From positions 46,665,374 through 46,729,373 of the forward strand of contig NC_080082.1 of the NCBI RefSeq assembly GCF_949987535.1: a stretch of DNA of 64,000 nt, in the 5' to 3' direction. Below, piece after piece: positions 22,046-33,883 of this stretch. The number at the start of each line of letters is the position of its first letter. Positions within the stretch are counted from its first letter, which is position 1. This stretch comes from Balaenoptera acutorostrata. Its lineage: Eukaryota; Chordata; Mammalia; Artiodactyla; Balaenopteridae. A program made the position numbers and the translations under genes. The notes under the pieces are model-generated. The model was given only the letters and a program-made list of their open reading frames with translations. It made no database searches and was not told the DNA's origin.

Positions 22046-23400
22046 CAGTACAGGGAAACAGCTAACCTCTTGGGGTGCACAGTTCCTTTTTAGAATTTGA
22101 TGAAATCTATGCCCCCCTTCCTGGGGGAGTGTACATTTCTCATACCAATAACATTTGACATACAATTTTATGGACTTCCCAGATTTTCTGTAGGCCATCT
22201 CTGTGGGACGCATACAGGTCTGTGTGTGCCAGGTCAGAAAGCACCCTCCTGAGAGCTGGGGAGTATTCCCTTTTTGTTTACCCAGCCCCAGCCTAAACAA
22301 ACTGAAATGGGACCAGATGCGAGAGTCCCCAGCCCCTGCCCTTCCTTCCTAAACTCTTCCTGGCAGCAGAGTGTCACCAGAATTTGAAATGGACCCAAGT
22401 GGGGCTCGGGAGTGTCCCTCAAGGCTGGGGCAGGACCTGGTCTTCTCTGCATCCGAGAGGGTTTGGAGGGCGCTGAGCCTGAACACCCGCTCAGACACTC
22501 CCGCTCTGTCAGCTGCTCCCCACCTGCCCGCCTACGGTGGCGCTCCTTGAGAAGAAGAGTTAAAGCCTTCAGGTCACCTGCAAGCCTCTGACGATATCCC
22601 TTCAAGAACACAGACACGAGCAGAGCCTGGCAGGAATACAGGGAAGCTCAGTTTACTCATCTCTAAAATGAGAAGATCCTTTGCAAAGACTGCCATACAA
22701 ACGACAGGGCTGTGACACCTTCATCGCCAAGGACATCACACGTTTCTGTTTCTCCTCTCCCTACGTGTTTAGCTTGTGGGTCCCCGGTCTGACCTGTTCT
22801 TGCCGTTTAATCTTACAGAGAACATTCTCAGGATTCCTCCTATCTTGATGTGTCTTTCAGCACCGGCCACTCCATCATGTGAAAGCTTTGTGGCAACACA
22901 GATCCTCTCATCTGAGGCTGTTTCCAGAGCTGTGCTGATAACACTCGCCTCGGCGGTGCAGGGAGAAAGGGAGCTGATAAGCCCATGTGAACATCAGAAA
23001 ACTACACCTCCTAAACACAACAGTCAAATCAAAGTGCTAGGAAACATCTACAGGTACCTATGGAGGGGAGATCAAAGAAAACGTACCTGGAAATTCTTTG
23101 GCTGGAAAAGAGGAAGCCAGATGAGAAGAATGTGGGCTTCATGCATGGGCATTTTTGGGGTCCCAAAATTGCCACCAAAGCCACCGTGATGGAAGCACCT
23201 TCTCCATTGGCCAGTGGTCAGGAGTGGGTGTGAATGGAAAAGATGAGGCCAAGGGAAGGGACCAGGCTTTGGGGTGGGCAGACTCTGAACCTGACATCCA
23301 ACTTGCCCATTTGGATATACTGTTAGCTTAGGTTTTGTCTGTTTCCTTTGGGGGCTTCCCTCACCACCATTCCTCAAATACCCTACAGCCCTTGAGTGGT
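22046..23400. other. Unique DNA, no gene seen
   Basis: Overlapping frames at 21857-22300 (-), 22234-22617 (-) and 22776-23189 (+) have no recognisable domain. No repeat was identified with confidence. Confidence 0.4.
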
Positions 23401-24540
23401 AATTAAACATCTACCAGAAATGAAATAATCAGGACCGGTCATGGCACAAGAGAGACGAAGTAGTAAGGAAGTGAGGAGGAGGGATGACAAAGGTAGAAGG
23501 AAGAACATGTGGAGAAGCAGAGATGGGGATGGAGGACGGGAGGAAGGCAGGGGTCCAGGAAACAGAAGGCATCCCTCAAAGTCCTCGAAGAGACACTAGA
23601 AGAATTTTGGAACCACAAGAGGGAGGCAGTGTGTCCCACCACAGTCAGTGGGATGGAGCGCTGAGCAAATGTTCTGGTTTATCCAGGGGCCAAACCACAC
23701 ATCCTGGAATCTCGTATCTCATCCTCTTCCTCATTCTTCCCCATCCCAGTGCCAGATTTTTCAGGCCGATAAGGCACTATGCCTTTTCTCAAAGCCAGCA
23801 TTCCCATGGTATTTTGGTCAAGCATCTCTGCCATCCTCCTAGGCTTCTCATGCCTTTTCTGTTTCAACCCCAAGTCTGTTTCCCCCATCCCGGTCCTCAG
23901 TTGGAATTATCTTGAGGCTCTCTCAAACTACAGCTGGTTGGCTGCTCCTTGCAGCACCCTGGGGAACTCAGCCCAGTTCATGGTCTGCTTCTCATACAAT
24001 AAACCCTATTCTGCTGCCAAGGTCTCCCACGTAGGAGATGAGACCACCCACCCTGGAGGTGCCCTCTTCTCCCCGAGGCCAGCTCAGTCCTCCCCTGGGA
24101 TGTGGCACTCTCTTGGAGAACATCTTGATGTAGATGAAGGATGCTCCATGAATCAATAAATCATAAGTCTGCTGGACAGCACTCAGGTAGGTAAATGCAT
24201 GTGTGTTCTTCACTCAGCAAACCCTCCTGAAAAAGATAATACACTCAGTATCTTACTCTGCTGACATATTTCAACTCAATTGATAATGGGCCAGGATTGA
24301 GCACAGCTTAGAGAGTGAATTACCTTTTAGCCATCCCTTCAAGTTTAGGGTTGCAGTGACCAACAAAATCAATGTCAAAGGATTCTTGTTGTCTCGGGCA
24401 ATACCTACAGTGACTCTTAATGAAATAAACCATTGAAGCCTTTTAATCAGAGCACCTGCCTGAAAGGAGGAAGCCATCCGGGAGGAGGCTGGGGCTCTAG
24501 GGACCTGTTTTCCCCTCACCAGTCAATGCATGAGTGATTC
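23401..24540. other. Unique DNA, no gene seen
   Basis: Purine-rich stretch at 23450-23560, then pyrimidine-rich DNA to 23900. Frames at 23484-23915 (+), 23679-23888 (-) and 23779-24159 (+) are mutually overlapping and unsupported. A mild AT-rich part at 24280-24430 holds a TCAACTCAATTGATAATGG stretch. Confidence 0.4.
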
Positions 24541-25505
24541 CTTAATTGTAGTAATGATGCGTTTACCCTGGACCCAGATGCTCGGGCAGCAGGAGGCAGC
24601 AATTCTCTGGGGCGCAGAGCTGGCGTGACCTCAGCTGGGGCTACACAGGTCCCTGAGCAGGGCTGTATCACCAGGGGCCATGGCAGCGCCTCCAGGGTAG
24701 GGACCTGCTTTACTCCCAGACATGTGATAAATCTCTATGGAGAGAAAGCCCTGCAATAAAGGAGGCCCTGCTCTGTATCTGGATCCCAGGGTCAGGGCTA
24801 TGAAAGTCAGAGTCACTGCAAATGGGCTTCTGCCCCCACACCTGCTCTGCCCTCCTCCCCTGCATCCCTCTAAAACATCAGTGAACATCACTTTAAATAA
24901 ATTCAAATATTAGGAATCTCAAGGAAATTCAGAAACAATCAAGGTTGATCCAGACGCTTTCTGAAAAGGCTTGCTTTTGTGGTCACTTGTCCACTCCAGG
25001 GCACGTTTGTAGCTTGCCTCTCTAGCATTCATTCCTCCTTCTCTGGGGCTCGTTCCCTGAGCTTCTTTGGAAATCTGTCTTCTCTCACCCCTGTGTCTGA
25101 GAGCACTCTCTCCCCAGCTCTGTGGTGGGCATGGGATCCATGCCTAAGCTGGTGGGTTAGGTATGGATCCCATGCAAAACGACCTGTTCCCCCAACAAAC
25201 TCGTCTTATCCATCAGGAAACTCAGGATGTTTGGGGTAAATAATGGAGAAAGGCCTGGTTCTCCCTTTTCAATGAAACTTGCATCTAAAGGTGCCTTTTC
25301 TTGTTCATCACCAAAGGGAGAGTCCATCTGAAAATGGGACCCACACAAAGGAAGTTGGGCCAAGAGGCTAAGGCAGCCTGTAGTCCAAGCTCTGTGGTCA
25401 CTATCTGAGGCTCTGTGTCCAGCCACTCCCAAACAAGAGCTTTTTGGATTCTTCAGTCTTTGAGCCAAGAAGTTCCCTAGTCACTTTAGTCACTTAGGGT
25501 GGGCT
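24541..25505. other. Unique DNA, no gene seen
   Basis: No repeat or exon recognised. Frames at 24631-24906 (-), 24979-25239 (+) and 25157-25468 (-) lack any family signature. Confidence 0.4.
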
Positions 25506-25605
25506 TTTTCTCTCTTCCTTCTTTCTCTCCTTCCCTCCCTCCCTCCCTTCCTTCCTTCCATCCTTCCTTCCTTCCCTCCTTCCCTCCTTCCTTTTTCTTT
25601 CTTTG
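25506..25605. repeat. Polypyrimidine (TTCC/CCCT)n microsatellite
   Basis: About 100 bp of almost pure pyrimidine, built from TTCC and CCCT units with a few A interruptions. Such tracts are mutable and can form triplex (H-DNA) structures. Confidence 0.9.
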
Positions 25606-26569
25606 TGTCACAGGCAACGAAAGAATCCTCATAGATTTCCCCCATCTACGATAAGGAAATAAACCATGAACATTGGGTGATACGACTTCTGCCTGTCTGG
25701 GGAGGAAGCCCTTCCAGGAAATCTACAGGGGAGAGTCCCTAGGGTGACCATGACATCAATCCAAGAGGTTGCTCGCTTCTGTGTACCCAAACCTAAATTT
25801 TACCAAGAGCCTTTAAACAAGCCCTAGGAAAAAGTGAAGGGCACAGATGGGAAAGGAATTGCTTTTCTTGGAAAGCAATATAAAAAGAGAGTCACCCATG
25901 TAGCTGGTCATACTCAGAGGCCCATGGTCCTCTGAAGTCCCATTTTTCTGATGGGTCATAATGATGGAGACAAAGAGGAGTTCCTGCTATGGGTAGCTTT
26001 GCTGAAGCCCCGGCTGCCTAGAACGGCCAAGGATAAGTCCTCCACCAGCCAGTAACCCCTAACTCTTCCCATGAGAGACTCTTCAGGTCTCTGGAGTAGA
26101 TCTGCTCATATTCTGGATAACTGGATCAATGGAGATGCCAAATGAGGTAGCCAGACAAGACAGTAGATTGGAAGGAGCCAAAGTCAAGCCAATAATGCCT
26201 GAATCCTCCCTTCCCTGGGTCTGTGTGGAGGTCACCTTGACTTCCAAGTACTCAGACCCCAGTAACCCGCACCCTAGGCCCTCTCTTTTGGGACCAATGC
26301 CAATAGGAACATTTAGAGAAATGGAGGCACAACCAGAGACCACATGCCTCCTGTAAGATCCCCAGCAGGATGCTGGTAGAGCACCCCCCGCCCTTTGTCT
26401 ACCACGGTGATGAATGGTTGTTGACACGACTAAACAAAGGTATTATTAGTAGATTACATCTGAGAAGTTGGACCCTTGCAGAAAGAGGCCAACAAGAGCC
26501 CTGGGCCTCACTCGACTCCCAATCACTCCACAAAAGCCTAAACCACCAGGTCAGGGATAAAAGTGAATA
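25606..26569. other. Unique DNA, no gene seen
   Basis: Mixed composition. The minus-strand frame 26083-26427 (114 codons) and its plus-strand overlaps show no domain. Confidence 0.4.
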
Positions 26570-27110
26570 AATGTTTCTAAATTCTTATCTTAAACACACT
26601 TAAGCTTAAAGCTATTTAACTGGGGCTTTAAAAGCATGTGAGCCTCGTGGAGACCAGCTACCTGCCTCATTCTCTCGCTCTTATTTTTGCTTTTATCCTT
26701 TTAGTCTTGAAGAAGCCTAATTAGAAGCTTGAACAGGGCTCTCTCTCCCTGCCCTTAAATCAGTAATTGGCTTCAGTGCAGAGACTGTCAGGAAATTAAC
26801 ACATCACAACATGACAGCTGTTAATTTTTTCTCCTTATTTGTCATATGAATCACCGCTGATTTGCCGGAGTGCATAACAAATTAGTGGGCTGTAATCAGC
26901 GGTCTCTCTTCTGTGAGCTGCACCTTCTCTTTTTTTTTTTCCCTTTTTTCCCCCCTCTCTCTTCTTCTCTCTCCCCCTAAAGTCCATTACTTCACTGCCT
27001 CAGCAGAGACGACGGTTCCTAAGTGTGTCATTGTCAATAAATCAGAATAAGCAAATGCTAAAAGCGCAAGAAGCTCTTTAAACTTTGATGAAGGCTTTTA
27101 GTTACATTTT
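26570..27110. promoter_or_regulatory. Candidate conserved non-coding element (strong enhancer-like block)
   Basis: Repeat-free AT-rich block with CCTAATTAGAAG (26718-26729), AAATCAGTAATTGGCTTCAG (26757-26776), GGAAATTAACAC (26792), CTGTTAATTTTTT (26818), TCATATGAATCACCGCTGATTTGCC (26842-26866), ACAAATTAGTGGGCTGTAATCAGCGG and TGTCAATAAATCAG (27029). It holds a pyrimidine tract at 26925-26985. Homeodomain (TAATTA) and TGTCA-type (MEIS/TALE-like) cores together are typical of vertebrate developmental enhancers. No coding signal. Confidence 0.4.
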
Positions 27111-27135
27111 TAAACTTACACTCATAGCTGGAATC

Positions 27136-27160
27136 TTTTTTTTTTTTTTTTTTTTTTTTT
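27136..27160. repeat. Poly(T) run, 25 nt
   Basis: Pure T25. It could be the reversed tail of an old retroposed sequence, but the DNA to its right is not a family I recognise and no target duplication is clear. Confidence 0.85.
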
Positions 27161-27996
27161 CATATTGTCACTCCCTGGTAGTGATAGACTGTCAGGTTTC
27201 CAGTCATTCCCTCATCCAATGTGCCAGGGAAGGTGGAACTCCAAGTGTCATCAGCACAAGTTCTGGCTGATGGAAGGGGGTGGAGGAGGTGTTAGGGAAG
27301 GTGGGGGCTAGTGGGGGGAGTATTAGAGATTCCAACAGGGTCAGACCAGAGGTGCTTCCTCTCTGAGTGAGGGGTTAGGGGGAGAGAGGAAACGGGAGGA
27401 AGGGGAGGTGAGCAGACAGAGAAGGAGGAAGAGAAGTTGATTCTGGGACCTCACTATCCCCCACTATTCTACCTTGACTCGTGGTCCACTGTGGATCAGC
27501 CACCTGAGAAAGGGTGTGAGTCTCTGTTAAATGCCTTTGTAGTGCCAGCTGGGACCACCAAGAAGAGTCATGGGATCTGGGACTTTATTCTTCATTCAGC
27601 ACATTTGGTGGGTCTTACACCTAATATTTATGGCCTCCAGGAAAAAGGGGAGATAGGAAGGGTGATAGCTATGAGGTGGCTACAATGTGGGATTCTGCTG
27701 CAGGCTCTGAGATTTGGCAAGCAAATCTGTGTTCTTTGCATCTACACTGTGGATGCGGAAGGGAGAGGAGATTCTTCCTTCTTGGTCTGGACATTGCTGG
27801 ATGGAAGAGTGCTGGTCTTTCCAACCTGAGTCCATCAGGGAGTTAGTGGGAGCTTCACGGGGTTGGGGGGTTTGGGGGGGCTCAGCCTCTTGGAGGTCTA
27901 CCAGCATGTTCTCTTGGATATTGTAGACTGATGTTGAGCCTGAGATCAGAGGATTTTAGGGATGAATTTCTTCTTTTCTTTCTTCTCTCATCCACA
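27161..27996. other. Unique DNA, no gene seen
   Basis: G-rich stretch 27265-27430 (runs of GGGG, purine-biased). The frame 27437-27829 (+, 130 codons) and its antisense partner have no recognisable domain. Confidence 0.4.
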
Positions 27997-28062
27997 CATC
28001 CATCCATCTATCCATCTATCCATCCATCCATCCATCCATCCATCCATCCATCCATCCATCCA
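27997..28062. repeat. (CATC)n microsatellite
   Basis: About 15 CATC units with two ATCT variants near the start; the last ten or more units are uninterrupted. Likely polymorphic. Confidence 0.95.
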
Positions 28063-28279
28063 GTGTCCTTTGCATGGGACATCAGGATATGAGCCCAGCA
28101 TGTGAACAAGTGGAACAGAGGGAAGGAGTAGAAGATGGGTCTATCTCAAGATAGAACACAGGGAGGAAAATCATAGCCTTAGATAAAAAAAATCATTAGA
28201 CTCAGACCCCCTTCTGCTATCCCAGGATGCCTTCTTGGGTGGGATGTGGCAGAAGAGGGGAAGGGCCTTTCTCCCTCAG
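28063..28279. other. Unique DNA, no gene seen
   Basis: Mixed sequence between the microsatellite and the next AT-rich block. Nothing recognised. Confidence 0.4.
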
Positions 28280-28900
28280 CCGTCACCATCAGCAGATGGA
28301 TTATTCTGTCTACCATATTGGTCTTAATTATCCTTTTTCCAGGAATTAGTCTAATGACTTTCTTGTGGTGAATTCTAATTTGACCACTTGAAAATTGGCT
28401 TTAGTTCAGTTTATCAAACACTTTTCCAGGACTACCAGGCACCAGACTCTAGTTTAAGAACCAGGAATTCAACAAATTAGGGTCTATGATCTTAGAATAT
28501 CTGCACTTTTTTTGCAAAACAGTAGTAATTTTAAAAACTTCTTTTTTTAAAGAATCTCAACACTTGGGGCTTGGAATACACGTCCCACCCATTGTTCTTT
28601 CCCTTTCCTGAGAGCCGAGATGCCCTACCATAAAAGGCACAAAGCTGCAGCACAAGCATCAGCCATCAGAGTTGATGAGGCCATGATGTCCGGCTGTGTG
28701 AAAGTCATTGAAATCTTTTAGAAATAAAACAATTGTCCTTTTTTCCCCCTTTTTACTGGTGATAATTTATATTCATTCAACATGTTTAAATACAGTTTAA
28801 TATGCTACATCTTATAAAAATCTCTGCTGAGAAAGTTTCTCTCTAAGGTCATTTTATAAGCTCAAAGAAAATACCAATTTTACAATTACTCTGTCAAATC
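28280..28900. promoter_or_regulatory. Possible conserved non-coding element
   Basis: AT-rich, repeat-poor block with GGATTATTC, TTAATTATCC (28325-28334), GAATTAGTCTAATGAC (28343-28358) and TTCTAATTTGACC. Long T- and A-runs at the right end lower confidence. Confidence 0.25.
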
Positions 28901-30139
28901 CTAATTTAAGAAAAAAAAAATCTTTTCTCCATTATCTGATGTGGAACGAGTTTCCTGGTAGAGACCTGGATTGACAGTAGGGAAGCAGCGGCTTCCCTGA
29001 AGCAGCAGTTGTGGGAGTTTGGCGATACCGTGACAAACCAGGCCCACCATGGGGGTGGAGCTCCTGGCTGGTCTAAGGAAGCCCCACAGAAGTAGGACCC
29101 ATGGACACTGTGCTCCACAGGCTGGATGCATCTGGAAATGATGGAGTCTGATCCAGTAAGTGTTTCCAACACTTAGTGAGGATCCAATGAAGCAATGAAT
29201 CCCACTGCTGCTGACTGGCTCTCAAGCACTCCCTTCCCCAGCTCATGGGTACTTTGGGCACAAGATGATGTCACTACCCCTCCATCCCTACTACCCCTGA
29301 CCTGCAGTCATCTAGCCTTCAGGTTCTCCCATTCCCATGTCTTGTGTTCCTCTCCCTTCCAAATTGCTAGATGGAAGTCCTGTTCCTTGATAAACAAACC
29401 TCCTTAAATCTCCCTACTATCTTCAATGCCCTCATTCTGCTATAATTGATGTTGTGGTCTTAGTGATGTACTCTAGGGACAAGCTTCCCCTGCAGTCCTC
29501 TATGGTGGCAACTGTTCCTTCTTCCAGGCTCCGTGTACATCAGGATCAGTTGGGAACCTTCCTTCAGTTGGGATAGAAGGAAGAATTTTTCCTTCTATCC
29601 CTGAAGATAAGCACCATCTGCCTGTGCTACCCTTCACCTCTTGTAATCCGCGGCATTTACCAATCTCCTGGATACTCTTCTCACTCATTCTCATTCATCA
29701 GACACCATGAGAACTGGGTCAGCATCTTCCTCTACCCCCAACCCATTTTCATCAGTAAAGGTGACCTCAGCCTTAACATGCATGATTCATCACCCATCAC
29801 TGATGCCTCACAGATGCCTGGTCCACCTGCTACTTTCCAATGATCTGCATCCACTCTACATTAGCCATCTAGGTGACTGGTCACCCCCAGGTGGTCTACA
29901 CCTTCCCCTAGAAACTATGACTCTCAAGTCAAATGCTAGAAGCATCACATTCTCATTCCCAAGGTCCTGTCTTAGCTCTCTTGAAGATTTCCTCATTTTA
30001 CACATTTTCTTCTACTTTACTGGGATTTCTGGGCCCTGGATGTCAATACTATCTTCCTTCCTCATAATGCCATCTGCCTTCGATTCTTCATGTGGTCTCT
30101 ATGCTCTTTTGTTTCAAACATTGTGATGTGAAATTCCTC
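28901..30139. other. Unique or very old repeat DNA, no gene seen
   Basis: From about 29190 the sequence becomes strongly pyrimidine-rich on the plus strand, like the 5' parts of L2 ORF regions. It could be a decayed upstream part of the L2 that is clear from 30140, but I cannot align it with confidence. The frame 29707-30126 (+, 139 codons) is in this stretch and has no recognisable domain. Confidence 0.35.
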
Positions 30140-30759
30140 CATATCACTATTCTTTTCATTGTCCATGCTCCACCCTGGCAAAATCCCAGTCCTGAATCAA
30201 TCTATTTTCCTCCCTTCTTTATACCCACTCTGAATTAACAAGCAGCGCTGGAGAAAAACCATACTCTTCTGTAAATTGGAAGCCCTACAAGCACAAAATC
30301 TCTGGGCTCAGCTGAGCCTTCCACACTCTGTACCACTCCTGTGAGTTTTCCCACCCTGCTTTCTCTCCAGAATAAGAAATCATCCCAAGTGATTATTTCA
30401 AAACTTCTCTATGGGGTTTTCCATCTCCTACCCTCCATCTTTCTCTCCCACCACAGTGGAAGAGACTTCACTCCTTGCATGGGAGGTTGACCGTCCTGCT
30501 TTGCCTCTGCTACACATTTCTTCCATGTCTGCTCCCCAAGCACTGTGGCTTGATGGATTCACTGCTTTCTCTCCTATATTGTCAACACCTTCCACTGTCT
30601 TCTCTTCCTGTTCCTTCCATTTAACAATGAAACGTACTTAAATCTCTCCCAACTTAATAATTTTTTTTTTCTTACAGCCCTAAGCAGCTTCTTACCCTCA
30701 CAACAAGCCAAGTTTCTGAAAGAGTGGTCTACACTCACTGTCTCCACTCCCCCAGCAAT
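30140..30759 (+). mobile_element. L2 LINE internal segment, sense (left part)
   Basis: Decayed L2 ORF2 text leading to the well-kept landmark AAAGAGTGGTCTACACTCACTGTCTCCACTCC (30718-30750), which matches L2 'GAAAGAGTGGTCTACACTCGCTGTCTCCACTTCC'. It breaks at about 30759, where an antisense LTR starts. L2 sequence resumes after the LTR with about 280 bp of expected sequence missing. Confidence 0.65.
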
Positions 30760-31520
30760 TGTTAGCAAACCAAACTTGGGTCCGCTTGCCCATGCTCAGT
30801 TAAGGCAATCTATTGACACCAGGCTGTGGTGAAGGAAAGTACAGTGTTTGTTGCAGGGTGCCAAGACAGGAGAACAGGCAGCTTATGCTCAGAAGACCTG
30901 AACTCCCCAATGGTTTTCAGGGAAAGGCTTTTAAAGCCAGTGTGTGGGAGGGGGCTGTAGGGTGTGTGATCAGCTCGTGCACAATTGGCTGGCAACAAGT
31001 TAAAGTTTCAAGCATCATCAACCTTCTGGTTTCAACCAGTCTAGGGTCTAGTGCTTGCAGTCAGCAGGTTTCACCTGGTGGGGGTCAGCTTCCTATAAAA
31101 ATAACTCAGGCCTTTATCTATATGGTTCAGGGAACTGGGAGTTTTGTGACTTGGTTACGTGGCAGGCTTATAGTGTAAATTGTTACCAGTTTCCCAGCCC
31201 AACAGCTATTTTTTGTTTCTACATCTTCACATTTCCTAGTCATTAACTCTTGAGCCAGCCTTTTGAGACTCAGGGGATGCTTGGGAAACTAAAGCAAAAG
31301 CCTTTTAGTTCAAGGGACGGGGACACAGGGGCTTGTATACAGTTTCAAAATTAACTCATCCCACAGTTTGGAGGCTGCTCCTTCCATCTCATGGAAACTT
31401 GTCTCACCAAGAATGCCAGTGTGCTTGGAGACAAGGACGCTTTTCAGTTCTTGGTTAACCTGATTTTTCTGCAAGCATGAGGGCATAACTACTTCATAAA
31501 ATTTGACTTCCAAACTTGGA
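30760..31520 (-). mobile_element. Solo LTR of an endogenous retrovirus, antisense
   Basis: On the minus strand it reads as a gammaretrovirus-like (class I) LTR: U3, a TTTAAAAG TATA-like box near 30929-30936, a region with CTTCTGAGCATAAGC and CCTGTTCTCCTGTCTTGGCACCCTGC, a CAACAAACAC element where AATAAA would be expected, and a TTGGTTTGCTAACA end at 30760-30773. The first bases on the plus strand are TGTTAG, agreeing with a ...CA 3' terminus. The outer U3 limit and the target duplication are unclear. No gag, pol or env is present, so it is a recombined solo LTR. Family not named. Confidence 0.6.
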
Positions 31521-31539
31521 TTTTTGCTACATTTCTGGC

Positions 31540-32240
31540 CATCCCTTTCTGGGATCCTCAGTAGATTTACTTCTCATGATCTTTGCATTCTATGTAATTT
31601 CCTTGGGATTTCCTTTTTCTCTCTTTTCATTTTACACACTCTGTGGGCAAACTCGATATCTCTTTTGGCTTCAGATATGACTTCCAATCTAAATTTTCTC
31701 AACATCTAATCTTGGATATCTCACAAGTACCTTCAAGGTTAACCTGCTACCTCTTTCTCCCCATCCTCATCTGCCTTGGATTCTTTGTCTAGAGATCAAC
31801 GCCCAGAGACCATCCTAGATTCTTTCCTCCCCAGTACAGCCATTGTCTACTCAATCACTGAATTGTGTCCATTCCCATGACTGTCCTTTCTCGCCATTAC
31901 CACTGCCGTGACCCAGGTCCCCACCACCATTTTCTTTCACTTGATCAATTCAACAGCTTCCATATTGCCAGCCTCTAATACATCCAGCGTATCTTCTACC
32001 CTGCAGCCAGAGTCATCTTTCTCAGTGCAAATTTGACCTCGCAGCTAGCATGTTTAGTCCCCACTACAGAGTCCCTTTATCTTTAACATGTTTTCAAAGA
32101 CCTTCATGATGGGACTCACTTGCCTCTCTAGGGGGTGTCATCATTTGCCACCCAGACCACGTATTATAGTCCAGAAACACTGAACTCACTCAGTTTCCTA
32201 AAAATACTAGATTTTATCTTGTTCCCCAATCTCATACCCC
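31540..32240 (+). mobile_element. L2 LINE internal and 3' segment, sense (right part)
   Basis: Resumes L2 order: TTTCTGGCCATCCCTTTCTGGGATCCTC, TTTTACACACTCTGTGGGCAAACTCGATATC, ACTTCCAATCTAAATTTTC, CCTAGATTCTTTCCTCC, then AGCCAGAGTCATCTTTCTCAGTGCAAATTTGACC and CCTTCATGATGGGACTCACTTGCCTCTC. Matches the end of L2 ORF2 and the start of the 3' part. Many frame breaks. Confidence 0.72.
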
Positions 32241-33589
32241 AGAGACTGGGGCCTGTGTTCTCATACTAGAACAGCCAGACATGGCAGCTCATGTCACATG
32301 GCCTTGTTGGGGTGTCTGTTGCCACACCAGACCCTGCTTCCAGGTAGACAGTACACTGTGTCAGGGCAGAAACCATGTGCTTATTGCTGAAGCCAATCCC
32401 AAGCACAATGTCTCACACAGGGAGGGTATCTGGACATGTTCCTCAAATGCCTTAGTGTTCAATGTCTACAGTGACATTGGCCCTGGGTGGACCTCTCCAT
32501 TTCATGAAAGCCAGTCTATATCTTGGGCTCCATAGTTTGGAGTTAAATTTATTCCCTGAGCATCTTTCAATTTTGATCAAATTTTCCAAGACAGCTGGGT
32601 CAATGAAAGGATCTTTATATTCCCAACTAACAACTTGTAAGTACCTAGGGTTATTTATCTCTGCATGAAGCTAACCAGCTGGTGATTCCCATCTCTGAGC
32701 AGATGTTTGGCCCCTTGTAGACCCCACGGGGCCATGCCCAGGGCTACACACCTCACACAGTTCTGAACCCACTCTGCTGTTCTGGAGAAGCCCTCTCAGT
32801 AAGGATTCTTTTCAGTTCAGCTATTCCTGAAATCTTAGAGTCCACAGATGGAAAAACTGAGAAATGATTTGCAGACTGGAGAAAAGTGAGCTGAGGCTGG
32901 GAGGAAGGAGAAAGAAGGTCAGTTTGGGGGCAGCATCAAAAGTCAGTCTGCGCTGTTAGGGCAAAAAGAAACAGAGGCACACAAACCCAAACAAGACAAA
33001 AATGCTTATCAGCCGGGCCAAGCCGGCCCAGACCACCCACTTTGCCGAATTCACCGGATCACTGGAGATTCACTCCACTGGGGCCCTACCCTTCCTTGTT
33101 TTCCCCAGGGGCAGGCAGGGCAACGTGGTGGAAGAGGAGAGACCAGCCCAGATCAGAAGGACCCTTCCCGAACCACTCAGCCAGGGGCTTCGAAGCAAAC
33201 TCAGCTAGAGGTCGGGAGTGGGTGAGCTCCCTGCCTGCTGCCTCTGTTTCCCCTTTGAGAGAGCAGCACAGTTTCGTCCTTTTACCCTAATGAGTCTCAA
33301 ATGGAAGTTGGGGTAGATCAGTAACTAGGGGGAAGGGCCGCATTCTTTGAAAAGGCGTATTCAGAGTATATTATGCTGTGATAATGAAAAACAAACTATT
33401 GCTTTCCTATTAAACTTTAGAAAAAGTTAAGTCCAATTAAAACCTCTGACCTCCTCGGGAGACACGGAGATGGAGTCTTCATTAGCCCCTGCAGCGACTC
33501 TGAGGGCAGGCGAAGGAGGGACAGGGAAATTTCACTTTGTTTACTGACTTTTCTGTTTCTCTCCGCAGAACAGAAGGGTAGAGACCTGC
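32241..33589. other. Unique DNA, no gene seen
   Basis: Mixed DNA. A GC-richer part at 33000-33230 has a few CpGs. Frames at 32281-32535, 32462-32668, 33002-33208 and 33042-33290 (+) lack domains. Confidence 0.4.
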
Positions 33590-33667
33590 ACATTTTGTTC
33601 ATCACTGTGTCCCCAACACCTGGACCTGGGCCGGGCTCACAGAAGATATTTGTTGAATGAACTGATG
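33590..33667 (+). mobile_element. L2 LINE extreme 3' end, sense
   Basis: CATTTTGTTCATCACTGTGTCCCCAACACC, then a GGGCTCACAGAAGATATTTGTTGAATGAA stretch, the classic L2 terminus. Its short tandem tail (TGAATGA) runs straight into the GA-rich microsatellite. Confidence 0.82.
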
Positions 33668-33721
33668 AATGAGAGAAAGAAAGAAAGGAAGAAAGAGAGA
33701 AAGAGAGAAAGAGAGAAAGAG

Positions 33722-33763
<42 letters not shown>

Positions 33764-33852
33764 GAAGGAAGGAAGGAAGAAGGAAGAAAGAAAGAAAGAA
33801 AGGAAGGAAGGAAGAAAGAAAGAGAAAGAGAGAAAGAGAGAGAGAAAGAAAC

Positions 33853-33883
<31 letters not shown>

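Noticed and set aside
27136..27300. Processed pseudogene behind the T25 run, antisense
   Set aside because: No recognisable transcript sequence follows the T-run and no target duplication could be found.
27997..28062. CRISPR-like regular repeat
   Set aside because: Uninterrupted CATC units without spacers; an ordinary microsatellite in mammalian DNA.
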